Source of the DNA: Plantago major
Taxonomy: Eukaryota; Streptophyta; Magnoliopsida; Lamiales; Plantaginaceae
Reading direction: 5' to 3'
DNA: 64,000 nucleotides
Assembly (NCBI GenBank): GCA_026545765.1
Contig: JAIFAC010000170.1
Coordinates: 91,960-155,959, forward strand
Shown here piece by piece: positions 11,300-21,883 of this stretch (positions are counted from its first letter, which is position 1; every line of letters starts with the position of its first letter). The notes beneath the pieces were generated by a model. The model ran no database searches. It worked only from the letters and a program-made list of their open reading frames with translations, and was not told the origin of the DNA. Both the position numbers and the translations under genes were made by a program.

Positions 11300-11997
11300 G
11301 TATTAGCAAACTAGCTAGTAGTCTATGTGAACATTGGTAAAAGCTAAAAAAAACAAAAGGTCATCTTTCAACAGGTTGCAGCATGTTGAATTTCTCGGTT
11401 ATGGCAGTTGAAGATAATGAAAATAGCAAGGTCACATTTTACGGTAAAATATCATTTTTTTTTCAGTTTAATTTGTCAACAATATTTAGAGATAAGTACG
11501 CGTTGTTCCAAGAATGAGGCTGGAACGGACCTTCTTACAGTGCCGATCAATTTGACTTGTAATTAATCCATAGGGACAATAACTCAACATCTGCTTATAG
11601 TGCCGAGTCAATCTAGGGTCCAAACGACTTGATTAATGCAAGTTACGTACTTTATGGGCAACTACCTCTCAAATAAGATACGCACATCACAATTCCAAGA
11701 ATGAGGTTGGAATTCTCGTTTTGCTTGTTGAATTTTTCCTATTGATCTTCCTGTACTTGAGATTCTGACGTGCCGACTTTGTAAATAATCCCTTTCGGGT
11801 TCTGATATTGTTGTTTCGATAACTACATTAGAGTGCCGTACTTGATAATCGTACTTAGTTTGATAATTATCGTACTTGATAATGATAGTACATAGTTTGT
11901 TGAGATTTTCTATCAACTTGCTCATATCCACCAGACCACCACCGTACAATATGAAGTTTATCACTACCTAGAATCAATGAATTCAACTCTTCTCCTC
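11300..11997. other. Intergenic, no gene seen
   Basis: AT-rich DNA between the divergent kinase and GDSL pseudogenes. It holds two imperfect copies of a CCAAGAATGAGGNTGGAA motif (11506 and 11695) and repeated AGTGCCGA words, but no open reading frame that I can support. Confidence 0.6.
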
Positions 11998-12006
11998 TAT
12001 AAATTA
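11998..12006 (+). promoter_or_regulatory. TATA box of the GDSL pseudogene
   Basis: TATAAATTA lies 52 bases upstream of the GDSL start codon at 12058, a normal distance for a plant promoter with a short 5' leader. Confidence 0.55.
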
Positions 12007-12299
12007 AACTATCAAATGTCTCATTTCCACAAAAGCAAAACACACACACACAAAATCATGTCATCTCTCAAGAACCTTCTCTTCCTATGTTCAACTCTAT
12101 TTCCTCTCTTTAACTCAGCGCTTTGTGTTATCAGTCTTGGGCTCAAAACCAAACGAATGTTCATCTTTGGAGCTTCAATAGAAGACAATGGAAACAACAA
12201 TTTCCTCGATCACAAATACTTTAGTCACAGCCAATTATTCTCGTTATGGGATTGACTTTCCTCTTGATGATATTGGAAGGTTTACCAATGGAAAAACAT

Positions 12300-13654
12300 G
12301 AGAGAATGGCATTTTTGGTCCCATGTTTTGGTAGAATGGTAGCCATGATCTCGCGTTGAAGGCTGGCGTTTAACCAATTTCCAGTCAACTTCAGGTCCGT
12401 GATCCATTTTTGCTGACGTGGCTATCGGGTCAACTCTAAATTGCGATTTTGACTTCCACATCATCTGGCACATCACCACCAACCTATTTACACTTAAATT
12501 TAAGTCCAAAATTGAATTTGTAAAAAAAAAAAATAATAAAATGAAAAGAAAAACAAAAACATAAACTGAAGAAAAACAAAAGATCGGCTGCAAAAATTGT
12601 AAACCAATAGTTTGTTTTGTTGGTGTAAATCATCGCTCATACATATCAATCCTCTTCGTCCCATTTTGCTTCTCCAGGAGCTTATCATCCAATGCCAAAC
12701 TACAATCTACATAATCATTTTAGTTGCACAAGCACAATCCAACCGTCCAAAAGTGGATCGTGACACCTAAAGCAATATCGGCACAAGAGGAAGCATCACC
12801 TGAATAGCAGTTATCGGAATTCCAAAAGAGCTTAATAGAAGCGGAAACACCGGATCCATAAAAATACATGTCACTCAACTTCTCCTTGTTAACATTATTC
12901 CAGATGAACTTTTGAGACAGAGTAATGACCCATGAATGAATTCAATCTTTAGCTTGAAAATGGTGCATCGTATTCTAATTTTTGTTGTTCTTCACAAAAT
13001 CCTTTAAAGTCAAGTCTCATGCTATAAGATTTTAACTTTATGAAGAAGAAGATATATTACTAGTACAAATCTCCGGCTCCTCCATCGATCTGGTGCAAAT
13101 CTCCATAACTCCATTGTTCTGCATCACTAACCAAACTCACCTGTCCGGAGGTAGTCGGAAAAGAACACCTTGAAGATGAGTTTTAGTAAGTTTCAAACCA
13201 GATCTGGAGGGGTTCGTGTACCTAACCTGACCGGTGAAGATGACGATTACTGAGGTGCGGAGGCCGGAGCTCCTCCATCGCCAATTGAAGAGAACAAATT
13301 CATAGATAGGTATGGACAAAGATGCGGTGGAAGGAGATGAAAAGTTCGAAGAAACAGATAAAAGATCTCTGTATCTCACGCATTATACTTCGGATAGTGA
13401 GTTGTGATCTCTTTTTTTTTTATTTACAAATTCAATTTTGGACTTAAATTTAAGTGTAAATAGGTTGGTGGTGATGTGTCAGATGATGTGGAAGTCAAAA
13501 TCGCAATTTAGAGTTGACCCGATAGCCACGTCAGTGAAAATGGACCACGGACCTGAAGTTGACTGGAAATTGGGATGAAACATGCCAGAGCTTCAAATGT
13601 GATACTGCGTGCGCCATTTGGCCCAAAATATGGGACCAAAAATGCCATTCTCTC
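12300..13654. mobile_element. Fold-back Mutator-like element inserted in GDSL-1 exon 1
   Basis: The ends are GAGAGAATGGCATTTTTGG at 12300 and its inverse ending at 13654. The inverted similarity continues for about 240 bases on each side (12300-12540 and 13410-13654). Flanks are GAAAAACAT (12291-12299) and GAAAAAATG (13655-13663). The uninterrupted paralog at 48690 reads GGAAAAACTGTCACTGG, so a 9-bp target duplication with later changes is the best fit. Long TIRs plus a 9-bp duplication point to a non-autonomous MULE. No transposase is present inside. Confidence 0.85.
12700..12930 (-). other. Possible captured coding segment inside the MULE
   Basis: On the minus strand this interior part reads as a stop-free stretch with protein-like composition (e.g. 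QKFIWNNVNKEKLSDMYFY, then YSGDASSCADIALG). I do not recognise the family. It could be a captured host exon as in Pack-MULEs, or chance. Confidence 0.25.
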
Positions 13655-15094
13655 GAAAAAATGTCACTGACGTAATGGTGGAAAGGTTGAAGATTCCAGA
13701 CTTTGTACCACCATTCAATGATCCTTCAACCCGTGGGACAAGAATCGTGAATGGTGTTTGCTATGCTTCTGCAGGTTCTGGAATTCTTAACAATACCGGT
13801 TTTCCTATAGTTGTAAGAACATGCAATCCTTTACATCGATCATTTCATTGTGTTTAATAATTAATATTAATTCTTCACTAAGGCCTAGAACTAATTAAGC
13901 ATGAAAATTGAATGCATGCAGGGAAATACGACAACGTTAATTATCTCAACAGATTGATAATTTTGAAAATGTAACACTGCCAGAACTGCGGTTATTGGAT
14001 GATAGAACAAATGAGGCACTGTTGAAATACATATTCGTGTCAGGAAGTGGACGCAATGACTATACAATCAACTATTTCTTGTTCAACCCAAATAATGTCA
14101 CTCTTGAGGATTTTACTTCAAATCTGGTTGCCAGTCTTGCGAACCAGCTTAAGGTATATATGTTCAGATCTTATGCATCTCCCTACAAGCAGGTTTTCAT
14201 TAGTTTATAAAATTCACCAGAAGAGATTAATTCTGATCTTACTTACTTTTAACTACGTACCATGCATGTAAACAGTCCATGAATGAAGTAAGATTGATTG
14301 ATGCTTAAATGACTCATTTGGTCCATTATCTGACTAAGGAGAACTAGTTTTAGACAGCTTAAATTAAATGTAGAAATAGTTTTTCACAATAATTTATATG
14401 AATTAATTAACTAATTGTTTTATAACTTACAGAGACTGTACAACATGGGTGCTCGAAAATTCGTTCTGATTGGGATAAATCCAACCGGTTGCACTCCGTC
14501 AATTAGGGCAAGGCAACCAGGAGGTGTATGCGGACAAGCGCTAAATCAAGCTTCTATTCTTTTCAATGAAAAGTTGAGGAACTTGGTAGATACCATCAGG
14601 CCTCAAATCCCGGGGTCTAACCTTGTTGTGGATCCATACAAAATTATTAGTGATATTTTACAATTTCCTCTCATAAGAGGTTTTCGAAATACAACTAGTG
14701 CGTGCTGCAAAACTACTTCAATTACCGGAGCCTTGTGCAGGAGAGGAGGAAACAGTTGCTCGACCAGGAACCAATATGTGTATTTTGATGGCGTGAATCC
14801 GACTGAGGTGTGAATGTTGGGATTGCAAACAAGGTTTTTAATTGTTGTAATCACTTTATGGGATTTTAAATGCTCTGTTGTACCTCCCTGAGATATTGTT
14901 ATGCATTTGGGGATTAAAGGAAGGCCTCGTCTTGGCGTGAGCCCATCTCACGATATACGGCCGGTCGCGCCAAAGTGAATTGGTTTTGGAGCATGACAGC
15001 TCTTTTCTCCCATATACATTGTAACAGCCCTGACTGACAACGACGATTCGGTCGAGATCCGACTATTTGAGCCGGCACATTTATTTTTCAACAT

Positions 15095-15167
15095 GGGGAT
15101 GTAGCTCAGATGGTAGAGTGCTCGCTTAGCATGCGAGAGGTATGGGGATCGGTACCCCGCATCTCCA
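15095..15167 (+). tRNA. tRNA-Ala(AGC)
   Basis: A 73-nt cloverleaf with acceptor stem GGGGATG/CATCTCC plus discriminator A, D-arm TAGCTCAGATGG, anticodon arm CTCGC-TTAGCAT-GCGAG (anticodon AGC) and T stem TGGGG/CCCCG. There is no intron or encoded CCA, as expected for a nuclear gene, and T-rich termination signals follow. The T loop reads ATCGGTA; as I recall the plant cytosolic tRNA-Ala it is ATCGATA, so the conserved A58 appears changed to G. The gene may be functional, but this change is a warning. Confidence 0.85.
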
Positions 15168-15344
15168 TTTTCCCTTTTGTCTTTTCCCTTTTTTGTGTTT
15201 TTTTTCCCGGCATATATTTTGGAAGATTTTGCAGTGTGGCATTTTCTCCTTTTCCTATGCTCTTTTCTCCCACATAATGTAACAAACCGACTATGAATCG
15301 ATCAAGATCCGACTATTTGGGCCAGCACATTTATTTTTCAACAT

Positions 15345-15365
15345 GGAGATGTTGATATATCTCCA
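15345..15365 (+). pseudogene. tRNA-Ala remnant reduced to its acceptor ends
   Basis: In the second tandem unit the tRNA is reduced to 21 bases, GGAGATGT, a short spacer and ATCTCCA. The flanks match the units that hold full-length copies, so the body of the tRNA was deleted between its two ends. Confidence 0.7.
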
Positions 15366-15544
15366 TTTTTCCCTTTTCCATGTTCTATTGTGCCTTTTTT
15401 TATGGTGTATGTTTTGGAAGATTTTCCAGTATGGCATTTTGTCATTTACCTATGCTCTTTGCTCCCATATATATAGTGTAACAATTCGATTACAAATTAA
15501 TTGAGATCTGACAATTTGGACCGTCACCTTTATTTCCCCAACTT

Positions 15545-15617
15545 GGGGATGTAGCTCAGATGGTAGAGTGCTCGCTTAGCATACGAGAGGTACAGGGATT
15601 GATACCTCGCATCTCCA
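15545..15617 (+). pseudogene. tRNA-Ala(AGC)-like copy with damaged stems
   Basis: Full length (73 nt) and clearly a tRNA-Ala copy. The last anticodon-stem pair is C-A (CTCGC..ACGAG), the T stem CAGGG/CCTCG has an A-C mismatch, and the T loop ATTGATA lacks the conserved C56. Probably a pseudogene. Confidence 0.75.
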
Positions 15618-16097
15618 TTATTCTCTTTCCCTTTCTTTTTGTTTTTGTCTTTTTTCCAGCATATATTTTGGAAGATTTTTCTTCACGGCATTTTCTCTTT
15701 TTCCCATGCTTCCCACGATTATAAACCCAATACGAATCGATCAAAGATCAAACTCTTTGGCTTGGCATGGTTACTTATGGACTGATATCCGAGTGATATG
15801 CTAGCCCCACTGTATAAATACATATCATTTCTGCACATTCTGTCCTACCTCACGCACATTGAGATACTTTCTGATGGATCTCCCATCTTATGATTACTAC
15901 AAAACAAGTACGTTTAGCTTTGGGATTCTTACATTTAGTATAGTGAAAATGGAAGTTTTTGTTTGGCATGCGATTAAAACCTTAAGATATGAGAAAATTT
16001 AGTTGTTTTTAATCAGGTTTTCTTGATTTTAGTTGACTTATATTCGAAGTGATGTAAATTGGGAGTATAAACAGACAGGATGAAACATAAGTATTTA

Positions 16098-16215
16098 GGC
16101 TCTGTTCTCTTCAACTGAAATTTACTGAACTGAACTGAACTGAATTGTAGTATAAAATATAACTAAGCAAAACTGAACTGAACTAAATGAGTTTTCAGTT
16201 GAAGAGAACAGAGCC
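16098..16215. mobile_element. Tourist-like (PIF/Harbinger) MITE
   Basis: A 118-bp hairpin with GGCTCTGTTCTCTTCAACTG at one end and its inverse at the other, flanked by TTA on both sides (16095-16097 and 16216-16218). The centre carries several ACTGAACTGA words. The TTA duplication and small size fit Tourist MITEs. Confidence 0.85.
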
Positions 16216-16218
16216 TTA

Positions 16219-17406
16219 CTCACTTCATACACATTATTTTTAACCATATTCTTTTATGGACGTTAGGTTGGTAAATACCCATATAATTTTTAAAACAAGT
16301 AGCCCACCAAAAATTATTTTTATTATTTCTCTCCTCATTTTTCATTTATATTTAATATTTTAATTTCCACTAAATAATTTTATCATTATTTATTCTTTGA
16401 TAATGCACAAAAGAAGTGCCAAAAGCTTTTATGGAGGGAGGGAGTAATATTACGTAATAACAAATTTTACTTCTTTTACCTACTTGCTTTGAACTTTAAA
16501 GGTATGTTTAACAAAACTATTGACTGGGTAGCTAATAAATTAGTTGATTTTTAAAATAAAGATTTAGTAAAGTAATTAGCTAATTTTCTAAATATAAACC
16601 AACTAGATTACCTTTTGATAAGTTTTATTAGTTAGATGTTCATTTTGAAAATAAAATTATCGAGATAAACTAGATGATAATTTAAGGAGTGTTTCGTGTG
16701 GAATTAAACCTTAAATTAAGTAAAAATTTAATTGTTTTTAACTGAGAACTTTACAGCCTGTTTGGTATACCACTAAGAACTACTATTCATCCGTTAAAAT
16801 ATTTCAGGGTATTTGTTTTGTATCTTTTACAGTAAAATATTTAACTCAATTTTTTCTCCACTAAACAATTATCATTCTATTTCTACCCTATTATTACTTC
16901 CTCTTTATTTTTTCAATCAAACTGATCTCAAACCAATCAAATAACCTTAAAAAAATAGTAGTATCAAACATATCACTTCATTCTTACATACATCACTTTT
17001 ATTCTTACAAACCCTATATAACAACCCTATAAATTTTTAACTCTATTACATACACTATTTTTTATAATTCACATTTAACTGAATTACTATTTATAAACTA
17101 AAATTTTTATTTAACTCACTTCTTTAATGGGTCCATTGGATTCCAGTACAAAATGGACTATTTAGTTTTACTTAGATACAAACAAAAAGCACCGCATTGG
17201 ATCCCACTACATGAACTTTCGAAATTAGCATTTCCACCATGACCCTACTTTTTTTAATTATAATGTAGCCACTGATCATGTCAGCCTAGCCATGTGGGAA
17301 CTCATTATTCCTACATTCTGAATTTAATTTATTTCTTCACTTTCTTTAACCCAAATTCTCCATTCTCACAAGTAGGACAAATGAAACCAGATTGGAAAGA
17401 GAGAGA
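16219..17406. other. AT-rich intergenic DNA, no gene seen
   Basis: No supported coding or RNA gene. A GGAGGGAGGGAGTA word at 16433-16446 resembles one Stowaway end, but I found no convincing inverted partner. Homopolymer-rich TTTAATTT stretches dominate. Confidence 0.5.
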
Positions 17407-17610
17407 TCAATGGATCAATCGAGTCTTACAAGAAGCTTTGTAGATTGGAGGGGACGCTGCGAGGGTAGGGGATAGCGGCGGTGATGATGAGCTTCCGTTG
17501 GCCGTCGATGAAGAGGTGACATTGTAGGCGGATGTTGATGTAGAGAGAAGCAGAGAAAGTGCTGTGATTAACAGTAATGGGAAGAGTAAGAGAGATGAAG
17601 AAGCAGCCAT
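17407..17610 (-). CDS. Hypothetical secreted, Ser/Pro-rich small protein or first exon
   Basis: An open frame from ATG at 17610 encodes 67 residues. A strong hydrophobic signal peptide (SSLLLFPLLLITALSLLLST) is followed by a Ser/Thr/Pro-rich segment (SSSSPPLSPTLAASPP). Near the end the DNA contains CTT|GTAAGA, a good plant splice donor, so this may be exon 1 of a larger gene whose later exons are lost or not recognisable to the left. A long CTT-rich (GA-rich on the coding strand) 5' leader is typical of plant genes. I do not recognise the family; arabinogalactan-like or GPI-anchored proteins look similar. Confidence 0.4.
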   Translation of the reverse strand: MAASSSLLLFPLLLITALSLLLSTSTSAYNVTSSSTANGSSSSPPLSPTLAASPPIYKASCKTRLIH

Positions 17611-17718
17611 GGATACTTAGCTTCTCGATTGCTCTTTCTTCTTCTCTTCTGCTTCTTCTTCTTCTGCTCTTTCTTCTATTTATTCATCTTCTCTTCTGCT
17701 TCTTCTTCTCGATTGCTC

Positions 17719-17764
17719 TTTCTTCTTCTTCTTCTTCTTCTTCTTCTTCTTCTTCTTCTTCTTC
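17719..17764. repeat. (CTT)n microsatellite
   Basis: About 15 CTT triplets within a longer CT-rich tract directly upstream of the small secreted ORF. Confidence 0.95.
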
Positions 17765-17769
17765 AATTT

Positions 17770-18489
17770 TCTTTGTTTCTTTCAATTGAGGATGAAGATG
17801 AGTAATCGATGAAGATGATTAATTGGCTGTTTTTTTTTCATTTAATGTTTAATTGGCTGTTTTTTGAAATTTAATTGGCTGTTTGGATGGTGGTGGTGGG
17901 AGGAGAGGCGGTGGTGGGAGAGAAGAGGGGAAGAAAGTTTGGATGTCTTGTTGAGAGAAACAGTTAATGGAGAAGAAGATTAGGAGAATTGTTAATGGCT
18001 GGAAGAATTTGGTACCCAATTAAGCTGGGCTTGCATAGTTGGCTATTTTTTTATAAGTTAATGTTTAGTTGGCTATTTTTGTAAACTAAACGATATTGTT
18101 TTTGTGATTTATTGTTGATTGGCTATTTTTGAAATTGTAATTTTTAATGTCAATAATTTAATTGGCTGTTTTTTTAGAATTTAATTGGTTGTTTTTTGGA
18201 ATTTAATTGGCTGTTTTTTACATGAAATACAAGTTGTAAGCTGAATATCTATATGAAATAAAAGTAGCCAACTAATAATTTATAAAAAAATTTTATCAAA
18301 TAAAAGTAGCCAACTAATATAATTTATAAAACTATAAGTAGCCAACTAAAAAATTTATAAAAAGTATGGGCCATTACTTATATATATGAAAAAATTATGA
18401 TTGGGGTCAACACTAATTTCGAATTTTAAATTTTAAATGGCAAGTATGCTGGAAAAATGTGAACCATAAAAAAAGAGTGTTGTTAAGCG
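17770..18489. other. Region with scattered TTAATTGGCTGTTTTT motifs
   Basis: The word AATTGGCTGTTTT or AGTTGGCTATTTT recurs at least eight times from 17817 to 18220. Its inverse (AGTAGCCAACTAA) recurs at least three times from 18260 to 18350. No coding potential is seen. The inverted layout suggests a non-autonomous element or the outer edge of the large MULE that follows. Confidence 0.4.
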
Positions 18490-18516
18490 CTTGCGATTAT
18501 TTAGTCTTTTAAAAAT

Positions 18517-18812
18517 CTTAACTTTCAAAAATCGTATAACATTAACGTAAAATCGTAATAACTCGTTTACGCGAACACAATAACATTAACATGCACGATT
18601 CATCACGAATTACAAAATTTAAAAACATCGAAATTTTTTAACAAACTTGTTTATTGGAACAAAATTATAAAATACCTAAATATTTAAACACTATATAAAT
18701 AATTAAAAAAAGAAAAAAAAATTCCGGACCGGGCCGGAGATTATGACCCGGCCAGTTCATAATCTGGGCTGCTTTTGCAGCCCAGATCCGGCCCGGTCCG
18801 GAATTTTTTTTT
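18517..18812. repeat. Left TIR and GC-rich hairpin of the large MULE
   Basis: The TIR runs to about 18712 and is followed by a perfect inverted pair, ATTCCGGACCGGGCCGG (18721-18737) and its inverse starting at 18788, extended by A/T runs to about 25 bases per arm. A smaller hairpin (CTGGGCTGC/GCAGCCCAG) lies in the loop. Confidence 0.8.
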
Positions 18813-19399
18813 TCTTCTAAATATATATATATTCAAACCGGTATATATATTTCTCAATATTATATTCAAACTTGAATCGAAATTCTTTCGAATAAAAGAT
18901 TACAACTTGAACACGGACGAACGAACTTGAATCGAAAATATTACATGTCATGACTAGGTAATGATGGAATAACATCTTTAAAGTATTCACAAATTTCATC
19001 GAGAATGTCGAATACGTCATTTTGGCTCATCTGGCGCTTTAGCTCGATGATGCGTCAAGTTAGCTCTGAGCCATTGTATCCTCTACAAAATAAAAAACGA
19101 CCCATAATAAGAATTGAGAGATGAAATGCTAACGTTGTGAATGTATATGTATTGAATGTTTATGAACCATACCACGGTAGGATTCATGTCGGATGGTCAG
19201 TAATGTTCTCTTCGAGTAAAGGTTTGTTGGCGTGTCACTTGCCTATGCGTCCTTGCGTGAAACCATTTGTTGTAGTTTGGAAAACTTTCATATCCGTAAT
19301 GCACTCGAAGTGCTTGATTATGGAAATTACATCGAACGTTTTGAAAGTTCTCGAAGGAGTCTTGGCGGGATATGAACATTTGTAGAATGCGGTTGTGGT

Positions 19400-21254
19400 G
19401 GCCTTGAGACAACTATTGGTTGTATGAGTGGTTGTGGAATTAGTTGGGGATATCCGAGGCGGCGCATAACACGATGCGGCATGTAAGCCTCTGTAATCTT
19501 TAAACAATGAATAATTCCTCTAAATTGAGAAATGGGGACTCGTCCTCTGCGCTTGCGTCCGAATGGTGTCCACATAACCTATTACATAAGAGGTAAGTAT
19601 GTTAAATAATTTTAACATAGTTTCAATCATAATGAAGACAAGCGTGACAAATGTGATGACATACTTCATTGAAGCAATATTGTCTAAGGCATACGTATGC
19701 AAGATGTATAGCATCTTGATCTTGGTGGACGGTTCCCAAGTTCCATGATTCAAAAGAAGGAAAGTGCTTGTAGATCCACATCTGAAATCATATAAATACT
19801 TCAACAAAAATGTATTCTATTTTCAAGTTATGATAAAATGTAAAAATTATATAGAGCTAGCAAACCTGCACAAGTGAGAGACATCCATCTATTTGATTGC
19901 AGTCAATACGTGATGCAATTTCCAACTGTCTATACTGATTGGCAAGTCGTGACTCCCCATCTTGCGTTTGAACCTCTTCCGGTGATTTAGGAGCGGTACA
20001 AATCCAATTTGGTACTCGTACTACTCTTGTCGACAAACAACGATGTGCCTAACAACCACAGCAATTTTGGCATGACATGTGAATGGGGTGGTAGAGTTTG
20101 TGCTTTTAAAGCATCCTCAATTGTGCTACGCTTAAACCCAGCACTTTTGTAATTGGCCCTCACCAATGCATCATTCATTTGCATATGAGTTGACAATAAG
20201 TGCCTGATTTGTTCTGGGCTGTGAGTCACCACCTTCACCGCACGACCCTGCACAGGAATTCCTAATAGAAAATGGACATCATGCAGAGTTATAGTCATCT
20301 CACCGAATGGCAAGTGAAAGCTATTAGTTTCAGGATGCCACCGTTCAACAAATGCACTAATCAAAGGCATGTTGATCTTCGGTTGCATAACGGTGGGCAA
20401 GTGTGAGAGAAGGCTGTTGTTGACATTGTCGTTCAAATAATCTTTGAACTTGGTCAATTTTTTGTGTTGATGAAACCCCGCTAGAATGTTGCGATCCTGC
20501 GACATTTTAAAGTAAACAATAAATAAGAATGAGTCAACTATAGTGAATATGAATCGTCGGATTTTAAAGATTAGGAATGGAATGACTTACATTTCCAATC
20601 CATATGGAGTGAGCAATGTGGCCTAGAAATCCTTTGAGTAACTCCGGATCTGACGGGCCTCCATCAAGAGCATGTGTTAGCTCTTCCCAGGGTTGATTGG
20701 TGGGATCATTACGAGCTTCCTCTCCATGTTGGCTGCCAGAAGCATAGGAACAATTGGTGTCGTTAAAATGTGTCGATGCGATGCGATGCAATTGGTGTAA
20801 ATCGACATTTATATTTGGCAGTCTGAATTGGTCGGGGGTGACTCGTTACCCCCCTGTTCATTCATTTCACGTTCAAGTGCTGCCCTTGTTTGGTTGTCAA
20901 TGGTCGGGGGTGACTCGGTTGAGTCCCTTATTAAGTTTTCAGTCGCATCTGAACTGAAATCAGGATTGGCCATGCGATACGACCTTCGAGCTCTTGCTAA
21001 AGCAGCCACTGGCCCTTTTTCCCTTCCATCAATCTCTTTCAATCGTCCCGAATATTTGTCGACTGACACATATGGGATATCCGGGGCGTTTCTTTTTGAT
21101 GGACCGCCGCGATCTTTGGATGAACCGCCCTTAGTGAAGTGCTGAAACAATCAAATAAGAATGATCGGAGTGTTAGAATTCGACGAGAAACATGAACAAT
21201 CAAATATCTTAATACAGTTTATTAATGTTTTATCATATCTTTACCTTCCAGATT
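19400..21254 (-). pseudogene. Plant mobile domain (PMD, MAIN-like) protein gene in the MULE
   Basis: Minus-strand exons can be followed. ATG at 21254 opens a six-codon exon (MAGIWK) with donor GTAAAG. The next exon starts after TTGTTTCAG near 21128 (HFTKGGSSKDRGGPSKRN) and runs to about 20820. A further part is at 20791-20592 (GGPSDPELLKGFLGHIAHSIW, donor GTAAGT). The exon from about 20499 holds the core (ISAFVERWHPETNSFHLP, GEMTITLHDVHFLLGIPVQG), the hallmark of PMD (PF10536). Later pieces are at 19955-19870 (YRQLEIASRIDCNQIDGCLSL) and 19575-19400 (MWTPFGRKRRGRVPISQFR, MPHRVMRRLGYPQ). A stop and shift lie near 20800 beside GATGC repeats, fitting slippage. Known PMD proteins act in gene silencing and genome stability (MAIN, MAIL1), and relatives travel in transposons. 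Confidence 0.75.
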
Positions 21255-21405
21255 CCTGCCATTTAGATGCTTAAGAATTTGGTGGTGTTTAAGTGAAGAA
21301 GAATAATATGTTTAAGTGAAGAAGAAAGAAGAGAATGGTGTGGTGCAAATTTATTGAGAAGGTGTAGAGTATTTATAGGGAAAAACGACCCGACCCGACC
21401 CGACC

Positions 21406-21650
21406 CGTATCCAAGGGTCAATCACCCTTGGATACTCTTCCAAGGGTCACTTGACCCTTGGGACAAAGCATGCCCATGCTTTGTCCTTTCCAAGGACAAA
21501 GCATGGGCATGCTTTGTCCTTGCTTTGTCTTTAAGGACAAAGCAAGCATGCTTTGTCCTTGCTTTGTCTTTAAGGACAAAGCAAGATGCTTGCTTTGTCC
21601 TTAAGGACAAAGCATGCATGAATTGTCCCATCCGGGACAATTCATGTATC
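21406..21650. repeat. Nested palindrome array between the divergent MULE genes
   Basis: Repeated AAGGACAAAGCATG and its inverse CATGCTTTGTCCTT alternate so that almost the whole 21463-21620 segment can fold on itself. Hairpins TCCAAGGGTCA/TGACCCTTGGA (21410-21460) and TTGTCCCATCCGGGACAA (21627-21644) flank it. It lies in the promoter interval of the two genes. Confidence 0.9.
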
Positions 21651-21883
21651 TGATATTACACTTTGTCCGTTTTAATGACAAATATATCTCATTTTTTCGA
21701 TTCACGATATGTTTCTAGTAACACAACACTAACACAATCAACTGAGGTACATTTTCAATTTATTCATTTTCTCTATAAAATGGTCCCCTACCTAATCATA
21801 TTCAATTCATTCACCCTTCTTTTCATATTCTAAACACTTGAAACCCGAAACACTAATCATATTCTAAACACTTAAAAAACACA

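Larger units (their letters stand above)
12058..14812 (+). pseudogene. GDSL esterase/lipase pseudogene (GDSL-1)
   Basis: Secreted SGNH-hydrolase family. Exon 1 starts at 12058 with a signal peptide (LKNLLFLCSTLFPLFNSALC) and block I FIFGASIEDNGNNNFL. The nucleophile Ser is kept but the preceding Asp is Ala. A one-base shift follows near 12215, and exon 1 is split by a 1.36-kb transposon at 12300-13654. It resumes as VERLKIPDFVPPFNDPSTRG up to the donor at 13815. Exon 2 (about 13921-14153) holds block III SGSGRNDYTINYF. Exon 3 (14433-14812) holds MGARKFVLIGINPTGCTPS and ends FDGVNPTEV then stop. The block V catalytic His is Asn, and a base-count change right after TEV creates the stop. Clearly dead. 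A paralogous fragment is at 48455-48845. Confidence 0.9.
14985..15775 (+). repeat. Tandem array of a tRNA-Ala-bearing unit (about 225 bp)
   Basis: The block TGCTCTTT(T)CTCCCA ... TGTAACA ... GATCCGACTATTTG ... CACATTTATTTTTCAACATGG ... TTTTGGAAGATTTT ... GGCATTTT recurs starting near 14995, 15250 and 15450, with a partial fourth start near 15700. Each of the first three units has tRNA-Ala sequence at the same place. Confidence 0.85.

Noticed and set aside
12058-12255. Calling GDSL-1 an active lipase
   Set aside because: It has a frame shift, transposon interruption, Asp-to-Ala change in block I, His-to-Asn in block V and an early stop.
16250-16446. Stowaway MITE ending GGAGGGAGGGAGTA
   Set aside because: The similar word at the other side is in direct, not inverted, orientation, so no TIR pair could be supported.
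21463-21620. Palindromic repeat cluster as CRISPR or tRNA-like
   Set aside because: Arms abut each other in alternating orientation with no spacers; no cloverleaf can be drawn.
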